In this document: positions 26,735-34,756 of the stretch, piece by piece
How positions within the stretch are numbered: the stretch's first letter is position 1
How the letters are laid out: each line of letters opens with the position of its first letter
DNA from: Desulfobacterium sp.
GTDB taxonomy: Bacteria; Desulfobacterota; Desulfobacteria; Desulfobacterales; Desulfobacteraceae
NCBI GenBank assembly: GCA_030145245.1
Contig: JAQYWC010000049.1
Coordinates: 1-64,000, forward strand
Direction: 5' to 3'
DNA: 64,000 nt
Program-made: the position numbers and the translations under genes
Notes under the pieces: generated by a model
Database searches by the model: none
What the model saw: only the letters and a program-made list of their open reading frames with translations
Told to the model about the DNA's origin: nothing

Positions 26735-26792
26735 AAAGCCACGAAGGCCTTTTTCTTTGAAAAGAAAAACCTTTGTGGCTTTTTTTGTTTTT
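26735..26792 (+). terminator. Strong rho-independent terminator
   Basis: A nearly continuous stem: AAAGCCACGAAGG pairs with CCTTTGTGGCTTT, extended inside by TTTTTCTT and AAGAAAAA around a TGAA loop, followed by a T-rich tract. The A-rich left side means it could also act on the minus strand. Confidence 0.85.
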
Positions 26793-26865
26793 AAGGCCCA
26801 TGGATCAGCGCCAGGGGAAGCTTTCCTGCAACACCCTGTCGCTATTATGAGGAAAGGTGGCAGAT

Positions 26866-28632
26866 ATGAAAAAGCTTTTTTTAATCGTGCTGATAATCGT
26901 TTCAACCGCCCTTGCCCAGGCCGGGGAACCCACAGCTGAACAGGAACGACGGGTTGAAAAAGACACCAATGATGACAACCTGGCCGACCAGGTCGCCGTG
27001 TTTGATGCAGACAACACCATCATCCGCATGGAGATCGACACCAACCATGACAATGCCATGGACCGGGTCCAGTACTATGAGCAAGGAAAGCTGACCCGGG
27101 TCGAGCGGGACACGGACCTTGACGGAACCATGGACTGCAAGGACTTTTTCGAAAATGAAAAGCGGACCCGCCAGACCCGGCACACCCCCAATGGCAGCCT
27201 GATTCAGCTCTCCCTGTTTGACGGCACCGGCACCATTATCGAGATGAGAAAGGACACCTCCGGCACCGGCGGATTCGACCTTGTCTACTATTTTGAACAG
27301 GGCCAGGTGACCCGCTCCACCAAGGACACCGACGACAACGGCAAGGTCAATGTCTGGCAGACCTTTGCCAACGGCAAGCCAGTTGAGCAGCGGGTGGATG
27401 ACGACGAGGACGGTCATCTGGACTCAGTGGTGCACTACGATGGAGAAGGACTTCCCAAATCCAGCAGCCACGACCTGGACAGGGACACGGTGATGGAGAC
27501 CTTCCGCACCTATATCAAGGGAGAGATCGCCTGCCAGGAGAAGGACGTCAACACCGATGGCACCATGGACTCGGTCACCACATTCGCAAACCTTGAACCC
27601 CTACACCAGAAAAAGGACGCCAACCTGGACACCCGGTTTGATATCTTCACGACCTTTAAAAACGGCGTGCCCGCCACCCAGGAAAGGGACACCAACCATG
27701 ACAACACCCTGGACCAGTTCACCTGTTTTGACGACAAGGGCCTTGTAAAAACCATCCGGGAGGACACCCGCTTTTCCGGCACCATCGACCGGCTCAGGTT
27801 CTTTGAAAAAGGGGTGCCGGTCCGGGTGGAGTATGACAGCGACGGAGACCGCCTGCTTGAGACCGTCTCCTTTTTTACGGCCGGAAGGCTCAGCCGCCAG
27901 ACCCGGGACGACAACAAAGACGGGACGCCGGATACCACCATTTTCTTTGACAAAAACGAGGAGAGAGAACGGGTGGAGAGCGATGCCGACCTCAACGGCC
28001 GGACGGACACCTGGCAATATTATGCCAACAGCCAGATCACCCGCATGGACAAGGATGAAACCTGTGACGGCCGGGTGGACCTCAAGATCCGATATAAAAA
28101 CGGCAAGCGGACGACCCTGGAAAAAGACAGCGACGCAGACGGCTGTTTTGACATTGTCCAGCGGTTTGACACCCCGGGATGGTCCTGGATCACCGAGCAG
28201 AACCGGTATTGCGATGATAGCGTTGATGCACGATACTTCTATAAGGACGGGGTGCTCAGAATCAAGGAGATCGATGAAGACCACGACGCCCAAATTGACC
28301 TCAAGGTTCACTATGACCCCAATGGCAAGATGGTAAAAAGCGAAGAAAAGGAGGAGGAAACCGGCCGGCTGACCCTGGTGTGGTTCTATGACCCTGAAGA
28401 GAATCCCGTACGGGCGGAAAAGGACACCAACGGCGATGATCAGCCGGACACCTGGTTCTTCTATGACCAGGGCCATGTGGTCATGGTGGAGGAGGATACC
28501 AATGGGGACAGCAAGCCCGATCTCTGGGAGCGCTATGACGCCTCCGAGGTGATGATCAAAAAGGAGCGGGATCTCGACTTTGACGGCAAGCCCGATATCA
28601 TCGACTTCCAGGAAGAGCAGATGGCAGGATGA
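26866..28632 (+). CDS. Secreted acidic tandem-repeat protein of the TonB-system operon
   Basis: A 588-aa protein with a signal peptide (MKKLFLIVLIIVSTALAQAG) followed almost entirely by about 23 tandem units of 24-25 residues. Each unit has an acidic loop such as DTNHDNAMD, DTDLDGTMD or DTNGDDQPD, then a short aromatic strand (QYYEQGKLTRVE). The loops look like DxDxDG calcium-binding loops of dockerin or thrombospondin type 3 repeats. Expected location is periplasm or outer surface. ATG 26866 has GGAAAGGTGG upstream. It precedes exbB-exbD-tonB by 143 bp, suggesting a periplasmic scaffold or substrate-capture role in TonB-dependent uptake. No named family can be assigned with confidence. Confidence 0.75.
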   Translation: MKKLFLIVLIIVSTALAQAGEPTAEQERRVEKDTNDDNLADQVAVFDADNTIIRMEIDTNHDNAMDRVQYYEQGKLTRVERDTDLDGTMDCKDFFENEKRTRQTRHTPNGSLIQLSLFDGTGTIIEMRKDTSGTGGFDLVYYFEQGQVTRSTKDTDDNGKVNVWQTFANGKPVEQRVDDDEDGHLDSVVHYDGEGLPKSSSHDLDRDTVMETFRTYIKGEIACQEKDVNTDGTMDSVTTFANLEPLHQKKDANLDTRFDIFTTFKNGVPATQERDTNHDNTLDQFTCFDDKGLVKTIREDTRFSGTIDRLRFFEKGVPVRVEYDSDGDRLLETVSFFTAGRLSRQTRDDNKDGTPDTTIFFDKNEERERVESDADLNGRTDTWQYYANSQITRMDKDETCDGRVDLKIRYKNGKRTTLEKDSDADGCFDIVQRFDTPGWSWITEQNRYCDDSVDARYFYKDGVLRIKEIDEDHDAQIDLKVHYDPNGKMVKSEEKEEETGRLTLVWFYDPEENPVRAEKDTNGDDQPDTWFFYDQGHVVMVEEDTNGDSKPDLWERYDASEVMIKKERDLDFDGKPDIIDFQEEQMAG

Positions 28633-28775
28633 CGTGCCCGGCCTTGCAACCGGTAATTTTTTACAAGGAAACCTAAGCTGGACAAACCAGAACCCAAAAA
28701 AGTTTCTGATTCCCTTGCCAAAATGACGCAAGAATCAGAGCCAAGAAGCTAAAATCACTTATAGAGGAGCGATCT

Positions 28776-29390
28776 ATGTTTGACATTTTATCAAAGGGAG
28801 GATTTCTTGTGGCGCCCATCCTCCTGTGTTCGGTTGTGGCCCTGGCAATTTTTTTCGAAAGGATCATCAGCTTTGCCAGGATGAGATCCAGGGGCGGCAA
28901 CCTTGCCGAAACCGTTTCCGACCTGATTGCCAGGGACAAAACCTGCGAGGCAAGGGATCTTTCCGCCAACAACGACTCCCCCATGGGCAGGATGCTGACC
29001 CAGGCCATTGAGGTGAAGGACAGGGAGCGGGCGACACTGGAGACCGTGATCGTCAACGCCATCGAAGGGGAGGTGAGAACCCTTTCCGCCTACCTGCAGA
29101 CCCTGGCCACCATCGGCAACATCGCCCCGCTCCTGGGACTTCTGGGCACGGTGGTGGGCATGATCAAGGCCTTTATGGTGATCCAGCAACTGGGGGGAAA
29201 TGTCAATGCGTCCGTGCTGGCCGGCGGCATCTGGGAGGCCATGCTCACCACGGCCCTGGGAATTGGCGTGGCCCTGCCCTGCATGGTGGCCCACTCCTAC
29301 CTTGTGGCCCGGATCGACACCTATGAGGCAAGACTCCAGAACGGGGCCGTCACCTTTCTCAAGGCCGTAACCCGAACCACGGGAGCGTAA
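28776..29390 (+). CDS. exbB: MotA/TolQ/ExbB proton-channel subunit
   Basis: Inner-membrane energiser that with ExbD uses the proton gradient to drive TonB. It has an N-terminal helix (VAPILLCSVVALAIFFERI), a cytoplasmic loop with the conserved polar region, and two C-terminal helices with the family signature IGNIAPLLGLLGTVVGMIKA and GGIWEAMLTTALGIGVALP. Length is 204 aa. GAGGAGCGATCT precedes the start. It overlaps nothing but is 1 bp from exbD. Confidence 0.93.
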   Translation: MFDILSKGGFLVAPILLCSVVALAIFFERIISFARMRSRGGNLAETVSDLIARDKTCEARDLSANNDSPMGRMLTQAIEVKDRERATLETVIVNAIEGEVRTLSAYLQTLATIGNIAPLLGLLGTVVGMIKAFMVIQQLGGNVNASVLAGGIWEAMLTTALGIGVALPCMVAHSYLVARIDTYEARLQNGAVTFLKAVTRTTGA

Positions 29391-29391
29391 G

Positions 29392-29799
29392 ATGCTCGTA
29401 CACAAGACAAAGCGCCCCCGGTATGAAATCCAGGCCCCGCTGACCTCCCTCATCGACATCGTGTTCATGCTGCTGATCTATTTTCTGCTCACCACCAACT
29501 TCATGGTGGACGAAGGGATAAAGATCAAGCTGCCCCAGGCCAAGGCCGCCGCCCCCCAGGTGGCAACCGAGATCACCGTGTATGTGGACAAGGAGGGACA
29601 AGCCTATATCAACGAAGCAAAGATCGGACAGGACCGGCTGTTCAAGCACTTAAAGGAGCTGATCGGCACGGAAAGGGATAAACTTGTGATCATCAAGGCC
29701 GACCGGGGGGTGGTGCTGAACAAGGCGGTCAAGGTGATGGACCTTGCCAAGGCGGCCGGCGCAGGACGGCTGTGCCTTGCAACGGAAAAAGGATTTTAA
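29392..29799 (+). CDS. exbD: ExbD/TolR biopolymer-transport subunit
   Basis: Single-helix partner of ExbB. The membrane segment IDIVFMLLIYFLLTTNFMV contains the conserved protonatable aspartate at its start. A periplasmic domain follows, with VTEITVYVDKEGQAYIN-like strands and VIIKADRGV. Length of 135 aa is normal. The gene is tightly packed between exbB and tonB. Confidence 0.93.
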   Translation: MLVHKTKRPRYEIQAPLTSLIDIVFMLLIYFLLTTNFMVDEGIKIKLPQAKAAAPQVATEITVYVDKEGQAYINEAKIGQDRLFKHLKELIGTERDKLVIIKADRGVVLNKAVKVMDLAKAAGAGRLCLATEKGF

Positions 29800-29803
29800 C
29801 CCC

Positions 29804-30487
29804 ATGGCCGATTCAATCCGCAAGAAACCCCGCTTCACCCTTTTCCACGGCGTGTTGCTGGTCTCATTGGCGATCCACCTGGCCCTCCTCCTCCATGTGT
29901 CGGGGCTGGTCAGTTTTGGTGCCCTGACCTATATTGAGGTGGGTATGAAGGAGAATTCAAGGCCGGTTGGGCGGGAGATACCACGGCCAAGGGTAAGGCA
30001 CACAGCGCCAACGGTTGCCACGGCCCAGGAGACACGGGTTCAAAAGATGGTGCTCCCCCCGGTCAAGATCGATCCGGTGGATGCCAGCCGGCCGGACACC
30101 CTCATGGAGGGGATCGGGGCTCCGCAACTCCCGGGCGTGCCCTCCCCCACCCGGTTTTCATCTGCGGACTGGGGCCTCTCAAAACCGTCTGATTTCTTTA
30201 CCAAGCGGGATTATTTCGACATGCTGCGGCTGAAGATCGAGACCTGCAAGCGCTATCCTGACGCGGCCCGGGCCCGGCATATGGAGGGAAAGGTGAAGAT
30301 CTCCTTTGTGATCACGGCCCAGGGCCAGGTCCTGTCCGCAGCCATTGTCAAACCGTCCCGGCACAAGAGCCTTGACCGGGCCGCCCTGCGGGCCCTGGAA
30401 CAGGCCGCCCCGTTTGCCCCGCCCCCGGCAAGCCTGTTTGCGCCGCCCCTTGCCATGGAGATCACCATTGTGTTCGAACTGACCTAG
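29804..30487 (+). CDS. tonB: TonB-family energy-transducing protein
   Basis: Anchored periplasmic protein, 227 aa from ATG 29804, that transmits ExbBD energy to outer-membrane receptors. One N-terminal helix (VLLVSLAIHLALLLHVSGLV) is followed by a basic/proline-containing linker and the TonB C-terminal domain with GKVKISFVITAQGQVLSAAI and SLDRAALRALEQAAPFAPPP. Starts further upstream lie inside exbD and are rejected. Its stop codon overlaps the stop of the convergent DUF4015-like gene (CTAG at 30484-30487). No TonB-dependent receptor gene is present in the window. Confidence 0.9.
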   Translation: MADSIRKKPRFTLFHGVLLVSLAIHLALLLHVSGLVSFGALTYIEVGMKENSRPVGREIPRPRVRHTAPTVATAQETRVQKMVLPPVKIDPVDASRPDTLMEGIGAPQLPGVPSPTRFSSADWGLSKPSDFFTKRDYFDMLRLKIETCKRYPDAARARHMEGKVKISFVITAQGQVLSAAIVKPSRHKSLDRAALRALEQAAPFAPPPASLFAPPLAMEITIVFELT

Positions 30488-31989
30488 GGATTGGCTGCAG
30501 CACGAAAAAGTTTCAGCAATGCCGGGGGAACGCTAGGGGTAAACACACAGCCCTGGTCCCAGTTGACATGGACCGGGGCTTCCCCCATCTTTCTGGGATC
30601 GATCCCGGTGTCCTGGGAGATGAGCGTAGCCACACGGATCACCTTGCTTATCTTTGTGGCAAGCCGTGGATAGGCGATGTTTCGTTTGGACAAAATCCGG
30701 TCAAGGATCGCCTCGTCCATGGTGGCCACCACTGCGGAAGGGGTGGCAAACCGGGGAGGGGCACCCGGCTCCGGCCGTTCCAGGGAGAGGACCGAATCCC
30801 CGCCCGTGTAATCGGTTAAGTTGACGATGGTCCTGTCGCCGTGGACAATGCCCACCCCTTTTTTCCGCAGCGACTCCAGGGAGGGGTAGAGCACGGGCGC
30901 AGGAAAGGTGGTGTCCATGGAAGTTGCCAGGGCCTGGTAGAGGATCGAATAGTTGCCGGAGGGGTTCCACACGGCCCAGCTGGACCCTCCCTGGGAGGCG
31001 GCCCCATCGATCTGGGCATGTATCTGGCCGGAAGCGTACCAGAACCCCTGGATCCACGGCCGGATCCGCCGGGAACTCCTTTTTTTAAGCGCTGCCATGC
31101 TCAGGGCCATGATCTTGTAGGGATGGTCGCCGGGGGCTTCCCAGCCCAGGAACCCGGTGGGAAAATGGGATGGGTAGAACATGGGACAGATCACGTCAAC
31201 ATAGGGGTCGATCTCCTCAAGGACCTGGCCCACGCCAAAATCGTCCCGCTTCCAGGCGGTGAGGCCAAAGAGATCAACGGAAAGGACCACCCCCAAGGGC
31301 TTGAGCCTGTCACGGGCGTGGCTGACAAAATCCCCGATGCACCTTGCTTTTGACACCCCCTCCTGGACAAGGGGATAGCGGATCCGGGAGAGCCTGCCGT
31401 CCGAGGGAAACCTCACATAGTCGAACTGGAGTTCATCAAACCCCATGGCTGCAAGCTCCCGGCAAAGATCCAGGACGTAGTCCCACACCCGTGTGTCAAA
31501 GGGGTTGGTCCAGCCAAGACCGTTCTTGTCCTGCCACAGCCCCCCATGGGTGTTATCCTCAATCCCCACGCCGGGATGGTTGCGGGCCAGCAGATCATCA
31601 CTGAAGACATCAATTTTGGCAATACTCCAAAGATGGTTCTCCTTGAGCCGTTTAAGGGCACGTTCCACCGCACCGCCCCCCTTGACAGCGCCAATGGAAA
31701 GGGCGATGGGGTTGCGGGAGTTCCACGCCACATGGCCCCGGGGATCCTTGACATGGACCACCACAGCATTCAGGTTGGCAAGGTTTGCGTAATGGATCGC
31801 CTCAGTGAGCCGCCGGGAGTTGAGCCGGTTTGCCGGCAGATAGATAGCCCGGACCGTTTCAGGCAGACCTGCCCCGATAGCCCCGGAAACACCGGGAGTC
31901 CCGGACGCCCCGGCACCCCCGTGAACGATCAGGAACAGCAGGAGCAAGAGAAACACCATCACCCGGGATATCACCCTCAGATCATTCAT
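30484..31989 (-). CDS. Putative secreted glycoside hydrolase (DUF4015-like)
   Basis: A 501-aa protein with a signal peptide (LLLLLFLIVHGGAGA). The core resembles the GH13-like TIM barrel of DUF4015: VRAIYLPANRL, NAVVVHVKDPRGHVAW, GFDELQFDYVRFPSDG, LSVDLFGLTA and DVICPMFYPSHFPTG. The acidic residues in FDYVRFP and SVDLFG are at plausible catalytic strand ends. The C-terminal 150 residues include a probable SH3/LysM-like or unclassified region. Substrate unknown; peptidoglycan or exopolysaccharide is likely for a periplasmic enzyme. AGGTGATCC precedes the ATG. It converges with tonB, overlapping by 4 bp. Confidence 0.8.
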   Translation of the reverse strand: MNDLRVISRVMVFLLLLLFLIVHGGAGASGTPGVSGAIGAGLPETVRAIYLPANRLNSRRLTEAIHYANLANLNAVVVHVKDPRGHVAWNSRNPIALSIGAVKGGGAVERALKRLKENHLWSIAKIDVFSDDLLARNHPGVGIEDNTHGGLWQDKNGLGWTNPFDTRVWDYVLDLCRELAAMGFDELQFDYVRFPSDGRLSRIRYPLVQEGVSKARCIGDFVSHARDRLKPLGVVLSVDLFGLTAWKRDDFGVGQVLEEIDPYVDVICPMFYPSHFPTGFLGWEAPGDHPYKIMALSMAALKKRSSRRIRPWIQGFWYASGQIHAQIDGAASQGGSSWAVWNPSGNYSILYQALATSMDTTFPAPVLYPSLESLRKKGVGIVHGDRTIVNLTDYTGGDSVLSLERPEPGAPPRFATPSAVVATMDEAILDRILSKRNIAYPRLATKISKVIRVATLISQDTGIDPRKMGEAPVHVNWDQGCVFTPSVPPALLKLFRAAANP

Positions 31990-32341
31990 GGATCACCTGT
32001 GGTGTGAAAGTCGTTGCAATCATTGGTTTCAGGGATAACGACGAAACATAATTTCGTAACAGGTTCTTATCTCTGGTTTTCATGTTGTTTTGGCAAGGGT
32101 ATCAGAAAAACGCTTTGGTTCCGGCTTGTCCAGATCGGGGCCTGATAAGAATTAGTAAGAAATCGCGCAGCGCTTGTCAACAGGAATTTCCCGCCATGTC
32201 AGAGGGGATAGGGCACACAAGGTCAGTGGCAGCCATGTTGTCCATGGGGATCGCCGCGATCCCGGAGCTTCCGGGATCGCGGCGAAGTTTGATGGGATGA
32301 TCGGTAAAAAGCTTAGGGGAACCCCCAGGCAGACCAAAGAT
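31990..32341. other. Intergenic region with perfect long hairpin
   Basis: 352 bp between the radical-SAM stop and the DUF4015-like start, both on the minus strand. Besides the hairpin at 32251-32285 there is a small inverted repeat ACGAAA-CATAA-TTTCGT near 32041-32057. No ORF with coding character is seen. Confidence 0.5.
32251..32285 (-). terminator. Perfect 16-bp GC-rich hairpin downstream of the radical SAM gene
   Basis: TCGCCGCGATCCCGGA and its exact complement are separated by GCT. It lies 57 bp after the radical-SAM stop on the minus strand. There is no T-tract, so it may be a 3' stabilising hairpin or factor-dependent terminator rather than a classical terminator. Confidence 0.5.
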
Positions 32342-33343
32342 CTAACCCGGAAGGATCTCCTCCTTGAGCATGCAGCAGGCGATCCTGTGTTCAGGCGTGC
32401 CGTCTGCCCTGTAGGTGATATTGCCGGGCTGGACCAGCTTGTTCATGACGCACCCTTCGGGAATATCCAGGTTGAAGAGGGCGGTTTCGTTCAGGTTTGT
32501 TGTCGGCACCAGGCGGTCTTCCACAATGGTAAAACCGTGGACCCCATGGTCTTCGCAGATGGGACAGCGGTAGACCCTGCCGTTGGGAAAGACAAAGTAG
32601 TTGTCCGCCACAAGCCCTGCGCACTGGAACGCCTCTCCCTCATCCAGGAACACCTTTGGATAGGTCACGGTGATGCCGGCCCTGGCCACCTGTTCCGCCA
32701 CCTTGGGCACGGTCTCAAGCCATTTGGCTTTTGTGACCTGAAGTCCGTCGTTCTCGTCCGCCGACTCGCCCCTGATCCCCACCACCTGGATGAAGAACCG
32801 GTCGATGCCAAGCTCCTTCACCATGGCGGGCATCTGGTCGAGCTCATGGATGTTATCCCCACTCACCGTATAGATCATGGAGGTGGAAAACCCCTTGGCC
32901 ACCGCCCGCTTCACCCCGGAGACACAGGCGTCATAACACCCCGTGCCCCGGATGGCGTCGTTGGTGGCAGGCGTGGCACCGTCCAGGGAGAAGCTGATGA
33001 AATCCACCTCATCCGGGGTGATCCTGTCCAGTATGTCGTGGAAAAGATACCCGTTGGTGTCGATGGTGATGGATTTAAAGCCAAGCCTTCTAGCCTCTTT
33101 CACGGCAAGGCTCAGGTCCGGATGAAGGGTGGGCTCCCCCCCAAGCAGGATCAGGTTGGTCTCCCGGCACCTGTCGGCAAAGATGGAAAGCCATTGCCGG
33201 ATGGTGTCCATGGACAGGGTGGTCTCCCCGTGCTCCTCCCGGTTGATGTAACAGTGGCGGCACTTCAAGTTACACTTGGTGAGGATATGGAAAAACAGGT
33301 TGGAAGAATCCTTTGAAAAAGCGACTGTTCGTTTCTGCATCAT
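32342..33343 (-). CDS. Radical SAM protein with C-terminal cysteine cluster
   Basis: A 333-aa radical SAM enzyme. The cluster motif CNLKCRHC (CxxxCxxC) is near residue 25. GGEPTLHPDL is the SAM-contact motif. The C-terminal part carries further cysteines (CPICEDHG, IACCML), compatible with an auxiliary Fe-S cluster of the SPASM/Twitch type. Substrate unknown; such enzymes modify peptides or proteins or act in cofactor synthesis. The start ATG overlaps the purF stop (TAATG), so it is co-translated with purF. No small precursor peptide gene is evident nearby. Confidence 0.85.
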   Translation of the reverse strand: MMQKRTVAFSKDSSNLFFHILTKCNLKCRHCYINREEHGETTLSMDTIRQWLSIFADRCRETNLILLGGEPTLHPDLSLAVKEARRLGFKSITIDTNGYLFHDILDRITPDEVDFISFSLDGATPATNDAIRGTGCYDACVSGVKRAVAKGFSTSMIYTVSGDNIHELDQMPAMVKELGIDRFFIQVVGIRGESADENDGLQVTKAKWLETVPKVAEQVARAGITVTYPKVFLDEGEAFQCAGLVADNYFVFPNGRVYRCPICEDHGVHGFTIVEDRLVPTTNLNETALFNLDIPEGCVMNKLVQPGNITYRADGTPEHRIACCMLKEEILPG

Positions 33344-34755
33344 TACCCCATGCACGCTTTTGTGAATTCCGGATCAAAGGGCACTGGATAGGACCCGTCA
33401 AAACAGGCCTTGCAAAAGTGATCTTCCGGGTTTTCCACGCCGCTTGCCTCGAGCATTCCCTCGATGGAGAGGTAGTGCAGGGTGTCCAGGCCGAGGAATG
33501 TGGTCAACTCCTCCTCGGTTTTGCTCGACGCCACAAGCTCTCCCTTGGAGGAGAAATCGATGCCGTAGTAGCAGGGGAACCGATGGGGGGGACAGGAGAT
33601 GCGCATGTGCACCTTTTTCGCCCCAAGATCCCGCAACGCCTGGACCCTTGTCATGGCCGTGGTGCCACGGATGATGGAATCCTCGATGATGATAATCTCC
33701 TTGTTCCGGATCAGCTCCCGCACGGGATTGAGCTTCACCCTCACGGCAAAGTCCCGCATGCTCTGGGTGGGCTGGATAAAGCTTCTGCCCACGTAATGGT
33801 TCCGGATCATGCCCATCTCAAAGGGGATGCCCGACTCCTCGGCATACCCGATGGCCGCATAGTTGCCGGAATCGGGAAAGGGCATCACAAAGTCGGCATC
33901 CACCGGCGCCTCCTGGGCAAGCCTTTTTCCGTGGGCCTTCCGCATCTGATAAACGTTTTTACCAAAGATGGTGGAATCGGGCCTTGAAAAATAGATGTAC
34001 TCAAAGATGCACAACGAGTGTTTCTTCGGCGCAGGATCCGGCTTGATGCTGGTGACCCCGTCCTCGTTGATGATGACGATCTCACCGGGATCCAGCTCCC
34101 GGACAAATTCAGCCTGGACAAGATCAAAGGCGCAGGTCTCGGACGAAAGCACATAGCTGCCGTTGAGCTTACCCAGTGCCAGGGGCCTGAAGCTGTTGGG
34201 ATCCTTGACGCCGATCACCTCACCCTTGCAGGTAAGGATCACAAGGGAGTAAGCCCCCTCGATCTTTGCCACGGCCTTCTTGATGGCCGTGACCACGTCC
34301 CCGCCCTTGAGGTTCTTGACAAAGAGGTGGAGAAACACCTCCGAGTCCATGGTGGTCTGGAAGATCGACCCGTTCTCCTCAAGTTCCCGTTTCAGCTTGT
34401 GGGCGTTCACCAGGTTCCCGTTGTGTGCCACGGCATAGGAGCGTCCCCGGTGGTGGACCACAAAGGGCTGGGCATTGGTGATCACCGAATCCCCGGTGGT
34501 GGAATACCTGACATGGCCGATGGCGCTGCCGCCCTCAATGCGCTCCAGATCCTCCATTTTAAAGACATCATGGACAAGTCCCATGCCCTTATGGGAATCG
34601 ATCATATTGTTTCCCCTGGAAACGCTGATGCCGGCGCTCTCCTGGCCCCTGTGCTGGAGGGCATAGAGTCCGAAATAGGTCAGCTTTGCCGCTTCAGGAT
34701 GCCGGTAGAGGCCAAAGACCCCGCATTCATCCCTGGGTCTGTCGTTTTCACACAT
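33343..34755 (-). CDS. purF: Amidophosphoribosyltransferase
   Basis: First committed step of purine synthesis: PRPP plus glutamine gives 5-phosphoribosylamine. From ATG 34755 the protein starts MCENDRPRDE followed by CGVFGLYRHPEAA, i.e. a 10-residue propeptide before the nucleophilic Cys as in the Bacillus-type enzyme. The PRPP site is IIIEDSIIRGTTAMTRVQ. Cysteines at CPPHRFPC and CKAC near the C-terminus match the [4Fe-4S]-bearing class, fitting an anaerobe. It follows carB with the stop and start almost touching, forming carA-carB-purF-radical SAM. Confidence 0.96.
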   Translation of the reverse strand: MCENDRPRDECGVFGLYRHPEAAKLTYFGLYALQHRGQESAGISVSRGNNMIDSHKGMGLVHDVFKMEDLERIEGGSAIGHVRYSTTGDSVITNAQPFVVHHRGRSYAVAHNGNLVNAHKLKRELEENGSIFQTTMDSEVFLHLFVKNLKGGDVVTAIKKAVAKIEGAYSLVILTCKGEVIGVKDPNSFRPLALGKLNGSYVLSSETCAFDLVQAEFVRELDPGEIVIINEDGVTSIKPDPAPKKHSLCIFEYIYFSRPDSTIFGKNVYQMRKAHGKRLAQEAPVDADFVMPFPDSGNYAAIGYAEESGIPFEMGMIRNHYVGRSFIQPTQSMRDFAVRVKLNPVRELIRNKEIIIIEDSIIRGTTAMTRVQALRDLGAKKVHMRISCPPHRFPCYYGIDFSSKGELVASSKTEEELTTFLGLDTLHYLSIEGMLEASGVENPEDHFCKACFDGSYPVPFDPEFTKACMG

Positions 34756-34756
34756 T

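Larger units (their letters stand above)
26550..26865 (+). other. Intergenic region arfB to repeat-protein gene; possible small RNA
   Basis: 316 bp with a good promoter (26644-26672), a 7-bp hairpin GATCGCC-AGAA-GGCGGTC (26684-26701) and a strong terminator (26735-26792). Together they could define a free RNA of roughly 110 nt starting near 26680, or a leader attenuator for the downstream TonB operon. Confidence 0.4.

Noticed and set aside
27601-28731. 376-codon minus-strand ORF opposite the repeat protein
   Set aside because: Its openness follows from the repetitive Asp/Asn/Gly codons of the real gene on the other strand.
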